Origin: JAUVXJ01 sp964577995
GTDB lineage: Bacteria > Chloroflexota > Anaerolineae > UBA7937 > B3-Chlor
Assembly (NCBI GenBank): GCA_964577995.1
Contig: CAZOBP010000002.1
Span: forward strand, 1 to 64,000
DNA: 64,000 nt
Reading direction: 5' to 3'
Below, one piece after another: positions 18,817-26,915 of the stretch. The stretch's first letter is position 1. Each line of letters starts with the position of its first letter. A model generated the notes under the pieces. That model was not told the origin of the DNA. It made no database searches and saw only the letters and a list, made by a program, of their open reading frames with translations. The position numbers and the translations under genes are program-made.

Positions 18817-19962
18817 ATGGATTTCAATTTCACCCCCGAACAGGATCTTTTCCGTCAGAGTGTGCGGGAGTTCGCCGACAGACACGTGAGGCCTCGCATT
18901 AAGGAGATGGAGGAGAAGGAGGACGTTCCGCAAGACCTGATGCGCCAGATGGCCGAGCAAGGTTTCTACGGCATCCGCTACGCAGAGGAGTGGGGTGGTC
19001 AGGGCGGGGACAATGTGATGTTTGCCATCTTCAACGAAGAGATGGCTCGCTGCTATATGAGTGCGGCAGCCAGAGCGATGATGCAATGTCTGATGGGCAC
19101 CGAATTCATCAACCTCTATGGAACGGAGGAGCAGAAAAACAACTTCCTGGTCCCGGCCATCCAGGGGGAGATGTACGGCACCTTGGCCATCACTGAGCCG
19201 GCTGGCGGGACGGACCTCGGTGCTATGCAGACCACTGCGGTGCGGGATGGAGACGAGTACGTCATCAATGGTCATAAGAGCTGGATTACCGCCGCACATG
19301 TCGTCGACTTTCTCACGATAGCCGCCAAGACCGACCCTGAGGCAGGGTTCAGGGGTGTGGACATGTTTCTATTGGAGAGGGACAGGCCAGGTGTGGTAAT
19401 CGGGGACAAGATAGACAAGCTGATCGCCCGTGCTTCCGGGTGTTATGAGGTCTTTTTCAACGATGTCCGTATCCCAGCGGATCGCCTGTTTGGTGGAGAG
19501 GAGGGCAAAGGGTTCGCGCTTCTCCGTGCCATCCTGAATGACATTCGCGTACATACGGCCGCTCTCGGGTTGGGGATAGCCCGGGCCGCGTACGAGGAGT
19601 CGCTGGAGTACGCCAAGCAACGCGTGGCCTATGGTCGCCCTATCATCAAGTGGCAAGCCATTCAGCACAAGCTAGCGAAGATGAGGGTGGACATCGACGC
19701 GGCCAAGCTGATGATCTACTACGCTGCTTGGCGTATGGATCAAGGTCTACCGGTGAACATTGAGGCCGCGACCTGCAAGTACTTCATCACCGAGGCGGTG
19801 CTGAGGATCGTCGATGATGCCTCGCGCATCTTTGGCGGCTATGGGGCTTCCATGGACATGAACATTCAGAGGTATCTCCGGGATGCCCGCTGGCTCCTCT
19901 ACGGCGGTGGCACTCAGACTATGATCCTCAACATCATTGCGGCTGAGATAGGTAGAGAGTAG
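18817..19962 (+). CDS. Acyl-CoA dehydrogenase (copy 2), lacking the usual catalytic glutamate
   Basis: A full-length 381-residue FAD enzyme that resembles copy 1 throughout. Motifs include ITEPAGGTDLGAMQTTA, YAKQRVAYGRPI and the C-terminal RDARWLLYGGGTQ. By ungapped alignment to medium-chain acyl-CoA dehydrogenase the catalytic Glu is Gly364, and the helix-G Glu used by isovaleryl- and long-chain enzymes is Ile (NDIR). A base-less active site would suit a decarboxylating enzyme of the benzylmalonyl-CoA dehydrogenase (IaaF) kind, where loss of CO2 replaces proton abstraction. The ATG at 18817 follows GGAGGAAGG. No ETF genes are present in the window. Confidence 0.9.
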   Translation: MDFNFTPEQDLFRQSVREFADRHVRPRIKEMEEKEDVPQDLMRQMAEQGFYGIRYAEEWGGQGGDNVMFAIFNEEMARCYMSAAARAMMQCLMGTEFINLYGTEEQKNNFLVPAIQGEMYGTLAITEPAGGTDLGAMQTTAVRDGDEYVINGHKSWITAAHVVDFLTIAAKTDPEAGFRGVDMFLLERDRPGVVIGDKIDKLIARASGCYEVFFNDVRIPADRLFGGEEGKGFALLRAILNDIRVHTAALGLGIARAAYEESLEYAKQRVAYGRPIIKWQAIQHKLAKMRVDIDAAKLMIYYAAWRMDQGLPVNIEAATCKYFITEAVLRIVDDASRIFGGYGASMDMNIQRYLRDARWLLYGGGTQTMILNIIAAEIGRE

Positions 19963-19975
19963 GGAGGGATTGGCG

Positions 19976-20962
19976 ATGCAGTTGCCTGGCTTCCAGCATC
20001 TACAACCCGGGTCCTTGAGCGAGGCCCTGGAGCTTCTTGCCGAACACGGGGAAGAGGCCAGGATCATTGCTGGCGGAACCGAACTGCTGGTGTCCATGAA
20101 GCAGGGACTCCTGGCTCCGGCGTATGTGATCGATCTCAAAGCGATCCCTGAACTGGACTTCATCGACGACGATGATGGCGGGCTGCGCATCGGGGCCCTC
20201 ACCAGGCTAGTTACGATCATCAATTCCAGCCTGATCTGTGAGAGGTCTCCTGTTCTCGCGCAGGCCTCCTCCATGGTTGCCGCTCCCCCGCTTCAGAACA
20301 TGGGAACGCTCGGCGGAAACCTGTGTCTGAATACGCGGTGCTTCTACTTCAATCAATCACGATCCTGGAGGCAGACTCGAGGATCCTGCTACAAGACTGG
20401 CGGCGACACGTGCCACGTGGTCAAGGGCGGCAACCGGTGTTTCGCCACCTACCAGGGCGACGTGGCGCCTGCTCTGATGGCTCTGGACGCCAAAGTGAGG
20501 ATTGCCAGCAAGGGCAGTGAGCGGACCGTCCCGCTCGCAGATCTCTACACAGGGAAGGGGAAACGACCTCTAGCCCTGGAACCAGGGGAGGTGCTGGTCG
20601 AGGTGCAGGTGCCGCCCTCTCCCTCCAAGACGGGGGGAGACTACCAGAAGTTGCGCTACAGAGGCTCGATGGACTTTCCGCTCGTCGGCGTGGCGGCAGT
20701 AGTGAGCAGGGATGACTCCGGTGTCTGCACGGGCGGGAAGGTTGTGCTCACGGCAGTGAGCAGAGGCCCGCTGGAGGTTGGGGAAGCCGGCCAGATGCTT
20801 GAGGGCCGCGAGGTCACAGACCAGGTAGCAGCTCAGGTCGCCGATGCTGCGTTCGAGGCGGCACGTCCCGTCGACAACGTCGGCAGCGACGCTTCGTATC
20901 GAAGAAAGATGGTCAGAGTGCTCACCCAGAGGGCTATTCTGAATGCATGGGGGAGGGAGTGA
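19976..20962 (+). CDS. Molybdenum hydroxylase set 2: FAD subunit with extra [4Fe-4S] (4-hydroxybenzoyl-CoA reductase beta type)
   Basis: A 328-residue flavin subunit with IIAGGTELLVSMK and MGTLGGNLCLNTRC. Directly after the second FAD motif is an insertion with four cysteines, Cys122, 138, 146 and 155, spaced C-x15-C-x7-C-x8-C. That is the spacing I know for the extra [4Fe-4S] cluster of the beta subunit of Thauera 4-hydroxybenzoyl-CoA reductase, which drives electrons from ferredoxin to the Mo site for reductive dehydroxylation. The set 1 counterpart has no such insertion. ATG 19976 follows GGGAGGGA; a TTG two codons earlier is an alternative. IorAB could supply reduced ferredoxin. Confidence 0.9.
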   Translation: MQLPGFQHLQPGSLSEALELLAEHGEEARIIAGGTELLVSMKQGLLAPAYVIDLKAIPELDFIDDDDGGLRIGALTRLVTIINSSLICERSPVLAQASSMVAAPPLQNMGTLGGNLCLNTRCFYFNQSRSWRQTRGSCYKTGGDTCHVVKGGNRCFATYQGDVAPALMALDAKVRIASKGSERTVPLADLYTGKGKRPLALEPGEVLVEVQVPPSPSKTGGDYQKLRYRGSMDFPLVGVAAVVSRDDSGVCTGGKVVLTAVSRGPLEVGEAGQMLEGREVTDQVAAQVADAAFEAARPVDNVGSDASYRRKMVRVLTQRAILNAWGRE

Positions 20963-20966
20963 GGCG

Positions 20967-21434
20967 ATGGAGAAGCGACTTATCCAATTGAGGGTCAATG
21001 GAGAGGAATATGATGTCGCCGTCACGCCCAACGAAACCCTGGTCGAAGTCCTGCGGGAGAGGCTGGAACTGACAGGGACCAAGGCCGGATGTGGCGAGGG
21101 GGCCTGTGGGACCTGTACCATACTGCTGGATGGAAAACCGGTACGCTCCTGCCTGACTCTGGCGATTGAAGTCCAGGGCAAGGAGATAGTGACCATCGAA
21201 GGGCTGGCCAAGGGGATGGAACTCCATCCCGTGCAGAAGGCCTTCATCGAACATGGGGCCATTCAATGTGGCTTTTGTAGCCCGGCCATGATCCTGACCA
21301 GCAAGGCTCTCTTGGACGAGAACCCTCACCCGACCGAGGAAGAGGTCAGGCGTGCCATCTCTGGGGTCGTGTGTCGCTGCACCGGCTATGCCAAGATCGT
21401 CGAAGCGGTTCTGGCAGCGGCGGATAGTCTGTAA
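20967..21434 (+). CDS. Molybdenum hydroxylase set 2: [2Fe-2S] small subunit
   Basis: A 155-residue two-cluster [2Fe-2S] subunit (HcrC/CoxS type) with CGEGACGTCTILLDG, RSCLTLA, QCGFCSPAMI and VCRCTGY. The start at ATG 20967 follows GGGAGTGAGG, 4 bases after the flavin subunit stop; the frame opens 8 codons earlier without a better site. It links the [4Fe-4S]/FAD subunit to the molybdenum subunit downstream. Confidence 0.92.
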   Translation: MEKRLIQLRVNGEEYDVAVTPNETLVEVLRERLELTGTKAGCGEGACGTCTILLDGKPVRSCLTLAIEVQGKEIVTIEGLAKGMELHPVQKAFIEHGAIQCGFCSPAMILTSKALLDENPHPTEEEVRRAISGVVCRCTGYAKIVEAVLAAADSL

Positions 21435-21450
21435 GGGGAGGAGATGCACA

Positions 21451-23730
21451 ATGGCGGAACACGAACTGGTGGGCCAGAGTGTGGTCAGGATCGATTCACT
21501 GGCCAAGGCCACGGGGCAGGCCCGCTACACAGCCGACCTGACTCTACCTCGAATGCTTCACGCAAAGGTGCTGAGGAGTCCCCACGCCCACGCCAGGATT
21601 CTGAACATCGACACCAGCAAAGCGGAGAAGCTCCGCGGTGTGGAGGCAGTGGTCACGGGAAAGGACGCCGCCGGCGTAAAGTGGGGGGTATTCCGCTACA
21701 CGCGCGATCATGAACTGCTGCCCGCCGGGAAGGTCCGGTACATCGGCGAGGACGTGGCCGCAGTGGCGGCGGTGGACGAAGAGACCGCCATGGAGGCGCT
21801 GGAGTTGATCGCGGTGGAATACGAAGTCCTGCCTGCCGTGTTCGATCCTCTGGAGGCCATGAGGGAAGGTGCCCCTCAGATACACGATCACGCCGAGAAC
21901 AACATCAACATCCACGTCCCCATCGAGGTGGGCGATGTGGACAGGGCGTTCGAGGAAGCGTACTACGTTAGAGAGGATCGGTTCGTCGACAGTGAGTACA
22001 CGTATTGTCAGGCCGAACCCTATGCGGTACTGGTCAACTACGACAGTGCGGGCAATCTGGAGATCTGGACACCCAACGCTTCTCCTCACACCAAGGCCAA
22101 GGCACTGTCCAATCTGTTGGAGATGCCTCTCGTCAAGGTCAAAGTCCGAAGGGTGAGCACAGGCGGGGCCTTCGGCGGTCGGTCAGACATCTTCCCCGGT
22201 GAGTTCATCGCTGCACTTCTGGCCATCAAGGCTGGCAGGCCGGTCAAGATGGTGTACACCAGAGAGGAGAGCTTCACCAGTGTGAGACAGGTGCACAGCA
22301 TGGTTGTGGACTTGAAGACCGGCGTGACGAGAGACGGTCGTTTCCTGGCCAATGAGATCAAGGTGGTGATGGATGGTGGCGCTTACAGCAGCACCGGACC
22401 CATCGCCACTTCCGTGCCCTTCTTGGTCTGGGAGGAGACGTATCGTCTGCCGAACTTGCGCTTCAACGGATACCGTATCTACACCAACAAGCCCGTTCGA
22501 GGGATGTACCGTTGTCATGGCCGGTCTTTCTTGGGTGGGTTGGGCATGCAGTTGGACATGATGGCCGAGGAACTGGGCATCGATCCGCTGGAGATGCGTC
22601 TCCGGAATGCACTCAAGACCGGTGAGAAACAGGCTACAGGTTCCAGGAGCATCAGTTGCGGCCTCAGCGAAGCCCTCGAGGAGGCGGCTGAGAAGTCGGG
22701 GTGGAAGGACAAGAGGGGAAAACTGCCCTACGGCAGGGGTATCGGCATGGGTGCCAATGGCATGATGGTGGGCTTTCCCATGGGGATACGAGGTGGATCG
22801 GCGGCCATTCTCAAGTTCAACGAGGACGGAGGGGCTACTCTCATCTCGGGCGTGGTGGACAATGGCCAGGGTAATGAGAGTATGGTCGTCCAAATCGCTG
22901 CCGACGTGCTGGGCCTGAGGATGGAGGACATCAATCTGGTGTCCGCCGACTCGGAGGTCACACCCCTGGATCAGGGAGCCTATTCGCAAGCCGCAACCTT
23001 CGTCTCCGGGAATGCAGCCAGGGCCGCGGCTATTGATGCCAGGGAGCAGATCCTGAACATCGCCTCGGATATGCTGGATGCCGTGCCCGAGCAGCTAGAG
23101 CTGAAAGACGGGCACGTATTCGTCAAGGACAGACCGGAGCGAAACCTCTGGCTGGGCAAGGTCATGCGCAAAGCCCTCATCGACAACACCCCCGTAGTGG
23201 GGCGGGGTTCATACATGCCCAAGGTCGATCAGAGGAGGGAGTGGGTGAGCAACCCCAAGGGACAGCACGCCGGGACCTTCAGCTACGGAGCGGTGGTAGC
23301 GGAGGTGGAGGTGGATACCGAGACCGGCCAGGTTAGAGTGGTCAACGTCACGGGAGCGCACGATTGCGGCTTCGCCATCAATCCCAGGGCGGTGGAGGGT
23401 CAACTGGAGGGCTCCGTGGCGTCAGGAGGGGTGGGTGCCACTCTACTGGAGGAACACCATTGGGACGGCGGACAGATGCTCAACGCCAACATGCTGGAGT
23501 ACAAGGTGCCTCTGTCCGTGGACATGCCGCAGATCACACCCATCATCGTGGAAACCATGGATCCTGAAGGTCCTTTCGGGGCCAAGGAGGCCGGTCTGTG
23601 GGGATCCATGAACATGTTCCAGGCCATCGGCAACGCCGTCTACGACGCCGTGGGCGTGTGGATCAAGGAGTTCCCCATCACGCCAGACAAGGTGCTCAAG
23701 GCCCTGGAGGAGAAGGACAGGGACTCATGA
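21451..23730 (+). CDS. Molybdenum hydroxylase set 2: molybdopterin large subunit with altered catalytic residue
   Basis: A 759-residue subunit of the xanthine dehydrogenase / 4-hydroxybenzoyl-CoA reductase alpha family, with KATGQARYTADL, STGGAFGGRSD and the pterin loop VSGNAARAAA. Near the C-terminus the motif that reads GAKxxGE in active relatives reads GAKEAGLWGS, so the position of the catalytic Glu is Leu716 (codon CTG at 23596). The start at 21451 follows GGGGAGGAG; the frame is open further up through the small-subunit gene, which is not used. It ends in ATGA overlap with the next gene. The substrate is unknown; the loss of Glu suggests changed chemistry or a dead active site. Confidence 0.88.
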   Translation: MAEHELVGQSVVRIDSLAKATGQARYTADLTLPRMLHAKVLRSPHAHARILNIDTSKAEKLRGVEAVVTGKDAAGVKWGVFRYTRDHELLPAGKVRYIGEDVAAVAAVDEETAMEALELIAVEYEVLPAVFDPLEAMREGAPQIHDHAENNINIHVPIEVGDVDRAFEEAYYVREDRFVDSEYTYCQAEPYAVLVNYDSAGNLEIWTPNASPHTKAKALSNLLEMPLVKVKVRRVSTGGAFGGRSDIFPGEFIAALLAIKAGRPVKMVYTREESFTSVRQVHSMVVDLKTGVTRDGRFLANEIKVVMDGGAYSSTGPIATSVPFLVWEETYRLPNLRFNGYRIYTNKPVRGMYRCHGRSFLGGLGMQLDMMAEELGIDPLEMRLRNALKTGEKQATGSRSISCGLSEALEEAAEKSGWKDKRGKLPYGRGIGMGANGMMVGFPMGIRGGSAAILKFNEDGGATLISGVVDNGQGNESMVVQIAADVLGLRMEDINLVSADSEVTPLDQGAYSQAATFVSGNAARAAAIDAREQILNIASDMLDAVPEQLELKDGHVFVKDRPERNLWLGKVMRKALIDNTPVVGRGSYMPKVDQRREWVSNPKGQHAGTFSYGAVVAEVEVDTETGQVRVVNVTGAHDCGFAINPRAVEGQLEGSVASGGVGATLLEEHHWDGGQMLNANMLEYKVPLSVDMPQITPIIVETMDPEGPFGAKEAGLWGSMNMFQAIGNAVYDAVGVWIKEFPITPDKVLKALEEKDRDS

Positions 23731-24170
23731 AACTCGAGGCCATAGATCATCTATGTTTCGCGGTCAGAGATCTAGATCGGGCCCGCAAGGCGTACGAGGA
23801 GGACCTGGGACTGGAGCTTGACGGTCTCTACGTCTCCAGGACTGAGAGGATCCGAGTGGCCCGCTACTACGTTGGAGAGGTAGCTCTGGAGCTCATAGAG
23901 CCAACTTCCCCCGATAGCGAAGTGGCCAGGTTCCTCGACAAGCGGGGTGAGGGCTTCTATCTCATCTCGTATCGCGTGGGAAACGTGGACGAGGCACTGT
24001 CTGAGTTGAGATCGAAGCACGTCAAGACCATCGATCGAGTCCCACGCCGGTTGAAAGGCAACAGCTACGCCTTCATTCACTTCCCAAGAGACCTCTCCGG
24101 TGTCCTCACGGAGGTACTGGATGGGGAGTTCGACTACGGCGAGGAGGAGAATGAGCAAGAAGCCGATTAG
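23727..24170 (+). CDS. VOC-family protein, methylmalonyl-CoA epimerase-like
   Basis: A 147-residue glyoxalase-fold protein with the epimerase-like start AIDHLCFAVRD (metal His), ALELIEPTSPDSEV (Glu) and VLTEVLD (final Glu). The third metal ligand of methylmalonyl-CoA epimerase, in GLHHMAWRV, is not kept here (GFYLISYRV), so metal binding or catalysis must differ. It overlaps the Mo subunit stop by 4 bases and the B12 subunit start by 20. Next to a mutase it is expected to epimerise the mutase product or substrate; since benzylmalonyl-CoA dehydrogenase is enantiospecific, such a role would also fit the indoleacetate scheme. Confidence 0.75.
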   Translation: MKLEAIDHLCFAVRDLDRARKAYEEDLGLELDGLYVSRTERIRVARYYVGEVALELIEPTSPDSEVARFLDKRGEGFYLISYRVGNVDEALSELRSKHVKTIDRVPRRLKGNSYAFIHFPRDLSGVLTEVLDGEFDYGEEENEQEAD

Positions 24171-24549
24171 AGTGCTGGTGGCCAAGCCTGGCCTGGACGG
24201 GCACGATCGTGGAGCAAAGGTGGTCGCGCACGCCTTGCGTGATGCGGGAATGGAGGTCATCTATACCGGCTTGCACCAGACGGTGGAGCAGATAGCGGAG
24301 GCGGCTCTGCAAGAGGATGTGGACGTGATTGGCCTCTCCGTACTCTCGGGAGCGCACCTGCCGCTCACCGAGAAGCTGATGGCGCTCCTCAGAGAGAAGA
24401 ACCTGGGCGACTTGTTGGTGATCGTGGGCGGGAACGTGCCCCGAAGAGATGTCGAGAAGCTCGAAGCCCTGGGCGTGGGTGGGGTTTTCCGTACCGGTGC
24501 CCGCTTCGAGGACATCGTGAGCTTCATCGAGGGAAGAGTCACCCGGTGA
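24151..24549 (+). CDS. mcmA2: B12-dependent acyl-CoA mutase, small (cobalamin-binding) subunit
   Basis: A 132-residue stand-alone cobalamin-binding domain. The base-off/His-on motif DxHxxG is DGHDRG with the cobalt ligand His18; the later GLSVLSGAH and VGGNVP correspond to the SxL and GG motifs that wrap the nucleotide tail. It must pair with the catalytic subunit at 2925-4526, over 19 kb upstream on the same strand. The start at 24151 follows GAGGAGGAG and lies inside the preceding gene. It is the last gene of the run. Confidence 0.93.
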   Translation: MSKKPIRVLVAKPGLDGHDRGAKVVAHALRDAGMEVIYTGLHQTVEQIAEAALQEDVDVIGLSVLSGAHLPLTEKLMALLREKNLGDLLVIVGGNVPRRDVEKLEALGVGGVFRTGARFEDIVSFIEGRVTR

Positions 24550-25016
24550 CATAGTCACGGCCAGGGTACCGGGGCTCAACTACCCTACAATCGCCCGCCA
24601 GCACCTATCCTCTGTCTGGTCATGGTTTCATCCAGTTTCATCCACCCGAAGCCCGGTCATTTGCCGTTCTGCTGACCTCGGGTCCCGGCAGCGCGGTTGA
24701 TGGTCCGCAGGCCAGTGCTAGACCCCGGTTGCGCCTGCATCGAGCAGTCCTCTGACCTGTAGCCGCCACTGTCACGGCCACCGAGATGGTCGTTTCGCGA
24801 AGTCGCCTGCCAGTCGTGCTTGTGCCGCTTCGCTATCTCCTGACCTCTCGTGTCTAGGTCATTCCCCCCGCTGTCTGGGCTTGCCCGTGGGCAATCACAG
24901 GGCCTCTCTGCAATCCTGGGGTGCCAGTGATCAGGCGTGGTGTGCAGGGGTGAGTGGTTTCCGATGTGAGTGAAGCGGTCAATGATGGTCCGGGGACAGA
25001 GCCGGGTCCGGGGAGT
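24550..25016 (+). other. Intergenic region without recognised features
   Basis: This 467-base gap lies between two convergent units. I find no convincing gene, no terminator with a U-tract and no RNA gene in it. Confidence 0.5.
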
Positions 25017-25715
25017 CTAGGGCGCCTTCTCGAAGCGGTAGCCCACGCCTATCTCGGTCTGGATGTACCTGGGGTTCTTGGGGTCCTGCTCCAACTTCTG
25101 CCGGAGATGCCAGACATAGACCCGCACGTAGTCCAGATCGTCTTGGTACTCCCACCCCCAGACGTTCTGGAGGATTTGCGTGAAGGTGAGGACCTGACCC
25201 GCATTCTGGACGAGGTAGGCCAATAGACGGTACTCGGTGGCCGTGAGCTTCACCTGTTCTCCCCCTACGGTCACGCGACGCTCCTTGAGATCGATGGTGA
25301 GGAAGTCGTCTGCGTAGGTGGTAGGCTCAGCGTACTCAGCGGGGGGCAGGGCAGCTCGACGGAGGACTGCTCGAGCATGAGCGAGCAGGACCTTGATGCT
25401 GAAGGGCTTGGTGAGGTAGTCGTCGGCCCCGTACTCCAGGCCGCGGACGATGTCTTCGTCCTGTCCGCGCGCGGTGAGCATCACAATGGGGGCATCCGAA
25501 ACTTCTCGAATGCGCCGGCAGGTCTCCCATCCATCCATGCGGGGCATCATGATATCCAGAATGACCAGGTCTGGCTTGTGAGCGAAGAACTCCCTCAAAG
25601 CCTCCTTGCCGTCGCAGGCCGTGAGAACCTCGTAACCTTCCCGGGCAAAGGTGTATTCGATCAGAGGGAGCAGTGCAGGATCGTCGTCGACGACCAGGAC
25701 TCTCTTTTGTTCCAT
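25017..25715 (-). CDS. OmpR/PhoB-family response regulator
   Basis: A 232-residue two-domain regulator. The receiver (residues about 4-120) has the acidic pair VVDDDP, the phospho-acceptor Asp in DLVILDIMMP, Thr in VMLTA and Lys in YLTKPF. The C-terminal winged helix (about 135-230) has LTATEYRLLAYLV and the terminal GVGYRF. The start at ATG 25715 follows GAGGTG; a GTG nine codons earlier is possible. No kinase is adjacent on this strand; the partner may be one of the orphan kinases at 33-41 kb. Confidence 0.9.
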   Translation of the reverse strand: MEQKRVLVVDDDPALLPLIEYTFAREGYEVLTACDGKEALREFFAHKPDLVILDIMMPRMDGWETCRRIREVSDAPIVMLTARGQDEDIVRGLEYGADDYLTKPFSIKVLLAHARAVLRRAALPPAEYAEPTTYADDFLTIDLKERRVTVGGEQVKLTATEYRLLAYLVQNAGQVLTFTQILQNVWGWEYQDDLDYVRVYVWHLRQKLEQDPKNPRYIQTEIGVGYRFEKAP

Positions 25716-26062
25716 CCGCTGGGCCGCACCTCGGTGGTACACTCAGTGACTAGTGCTAATCATACTGCAACTGGCCCTTGAGGGCAAAGACCACACAGTG
25801 AGGTCAGCGTCGTGCTGTGGTTCTTGGCGCGCCGCGTTTGTCCAGAGGTGGTCGCAGATCGTGCCCCTGGGGCTAGCTGGTGCAAAGCTGAGTCTTGCCC
25901 GTGGAACGACCTGTCTCCGGCGTCCTGGTTGGTGCGCGCCACGTGGTTTGCGAGGGAGCAGGACGGCTTGCGACCCTCCTGCATGACATGGCAAAGTGAG
26001 GTGGGAAGGCGAGGGTCGTGGGCGCGGTCGCCAGAGTTCGACAACAGAGTACTTTTTTCCCA
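25716..26062 (+). other. Intergenic region without recognised features
   Basis: This 347-base stretch separates the minus-strand response regulator from the plus-strand riboswitch promoter. I see only a weak minus-strand TATGAT near 25760 and no gene. Confidence 0.45.
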
Positions 26063-26092
26063 TTGACGCAGATACTATCAATCCAGTATAAT
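26063..26092 (+). promoter_or_regulatory. sigma70-type promoter upstream of the riboswitch
   Basis: TTGACG (26063-26068), 18 bases, TATAAT (26087-26092). It is preceded by a T-rich stretch. Transcription would start near 26099, some 30 bases before the aptamer, so the riboswitch lies entirely in the leader RNA. Confidence 0.8.
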
Positions 26093-26129
26093 TGGGTCAG
26101 AACCTAGTCAAACGATACATCGCGTGCTG

Positions 26130-26234
26130 GATCACAGCGATAAAGGCAAACCCATCGAAAGGTGGGGACGCAAAGCCATGGATCTAAGGCTCCGGGAGGG
26201 GCGATGATCGCCAGGCTGCCGAAAGTGACCGCTG
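26130..26234 (+). promoter_or_regulatory. Cyclic di-GMP-I (GEMM) riboswitch
   Basis: The conserved GEMM core is visible: AAAGGCAAACC, a GAAA tetraloop in CCATCGAAAGGTGG, then GGGACGCAAAGCC, and the receptor side ending GCCAGGCTGCCG. GGCA near 26144 pairs with TGCC near 26217, and flanking CAGCG (26135-26139) pairs with CGCTG (26230-26234), closing the fold. The aptamer binds the second messenger cyclic di-GMP. An intrinsic terminator starts about 30 bases downstream, giving a transcriptional expression platform. The controlled genes are the small HTH regulator and probably the pilus genes after it. Confidence 0.9.
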
Positions 26235-26262
26235 CACACCGCGGACGTTCTTCCACTGATCG

Positions 26263-26290
26263 ACGCCTGGCGTGAGCCAGGCGTTTTTCT
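26263..26290 (+). terminator. Intrinsic terminator of the riboswitch expression platform
   Basis: ACGCCTGGC and GCCAGGCGT form a 9-bp stem around a GTGA loop, followed by TTTTTCT. It lies in the leader between the aptamer and the HTH gene, so ligand-dependent termination or read-through is expected. Confidence 0.85.
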
Positions 26291-26419
26291 ATCTCCATCG
26301 CCCAGGTACCAAGGACCCTGGCAGGAATCGGGTCTTTTCGTTGGCGAAATCAGGATTCTCCCGATACACAGCCTGGCCAAGACTGGGTATTCTAGAAAGT
26401 GAGATGGGGAGGGCATAGT

Positions 26420-26620
26420 GTGAGGAACCGAAAGGAGAGGTTGCTCAGGGCTAAGGAAGCAGCCGAGTACCTCGGAGTGAGCCTTGTAACCCTGCGTAGG
26501 ATGGAGAAGCAGGGCGCGCTCTCACCCTATCGTACGCCGGGAGGACACCGTAGATACAGCATAGAGATGCTTGAGGAGTACCTGGAGAGTTCTCGAAGAT
26601 TCTCAGGCGCGACTCAATAG
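26420..26620 (+). CDS. Small MerR/excisionase-type HTH regulator (BldC-like)
   Basis: A 66-residue single-domain DNA-binding protein of the HTH_17 / BldC-like type: RLLRAKEAAEYLGVSLVTLR then the winged part YRTPGGHRRYS. The start is GTG 26420 after GGGGAGGG; an upstream GTG in frame at 26399 would add seven residues. It is the first gene behind the cyclic di-GMP riboswitch. BldC-type proteins bind direct repeats and set developmental genes in actinobacteria; here it probably tunes the pilus/signalling genes that follow. About 295 bases without a clear gene follow it. Confidence 0.85.
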   Translation: MRNRKERLLRAKEAAEYLGVSLVTLRRMEKQGALSPYRTPGGHRRYSIEMLEEYLESSRRFSGATQ

Positions 26621-26915
26621 CAGGCCACGGCCGGTGATTCGGTTGGGATCATTCCTCACACCCAGGTCGTGGAGCGCGAACTGCGGAGTTGTCCCGCCGG
26701 CGGCGGATAGCACAGACTCGATGCCGATTGTATGGGGTGAGCGGGGAGTTTGCGATGACCATGACGAGCAGTACGATCACTGTGGCCAGGAACGAATACT
26801 GGTGTTCGCTGTGTAGCATGGGTGAGCAGACAGATAGCGTGCCCTGAAAACGTTGGGACTACGGGCTAGCTACCTGGTTCTTCACAAGGACCGGAGGGTG
26901 ATGAGGCGCTAAACG

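Noticed and set aside
26755..26847. A 30-codon frame with a CxxC motif between the HTH regulator and the CpaE-like gene
   Set aside because: Too short, with no convincing ribosome site or similarity to a known small protein.
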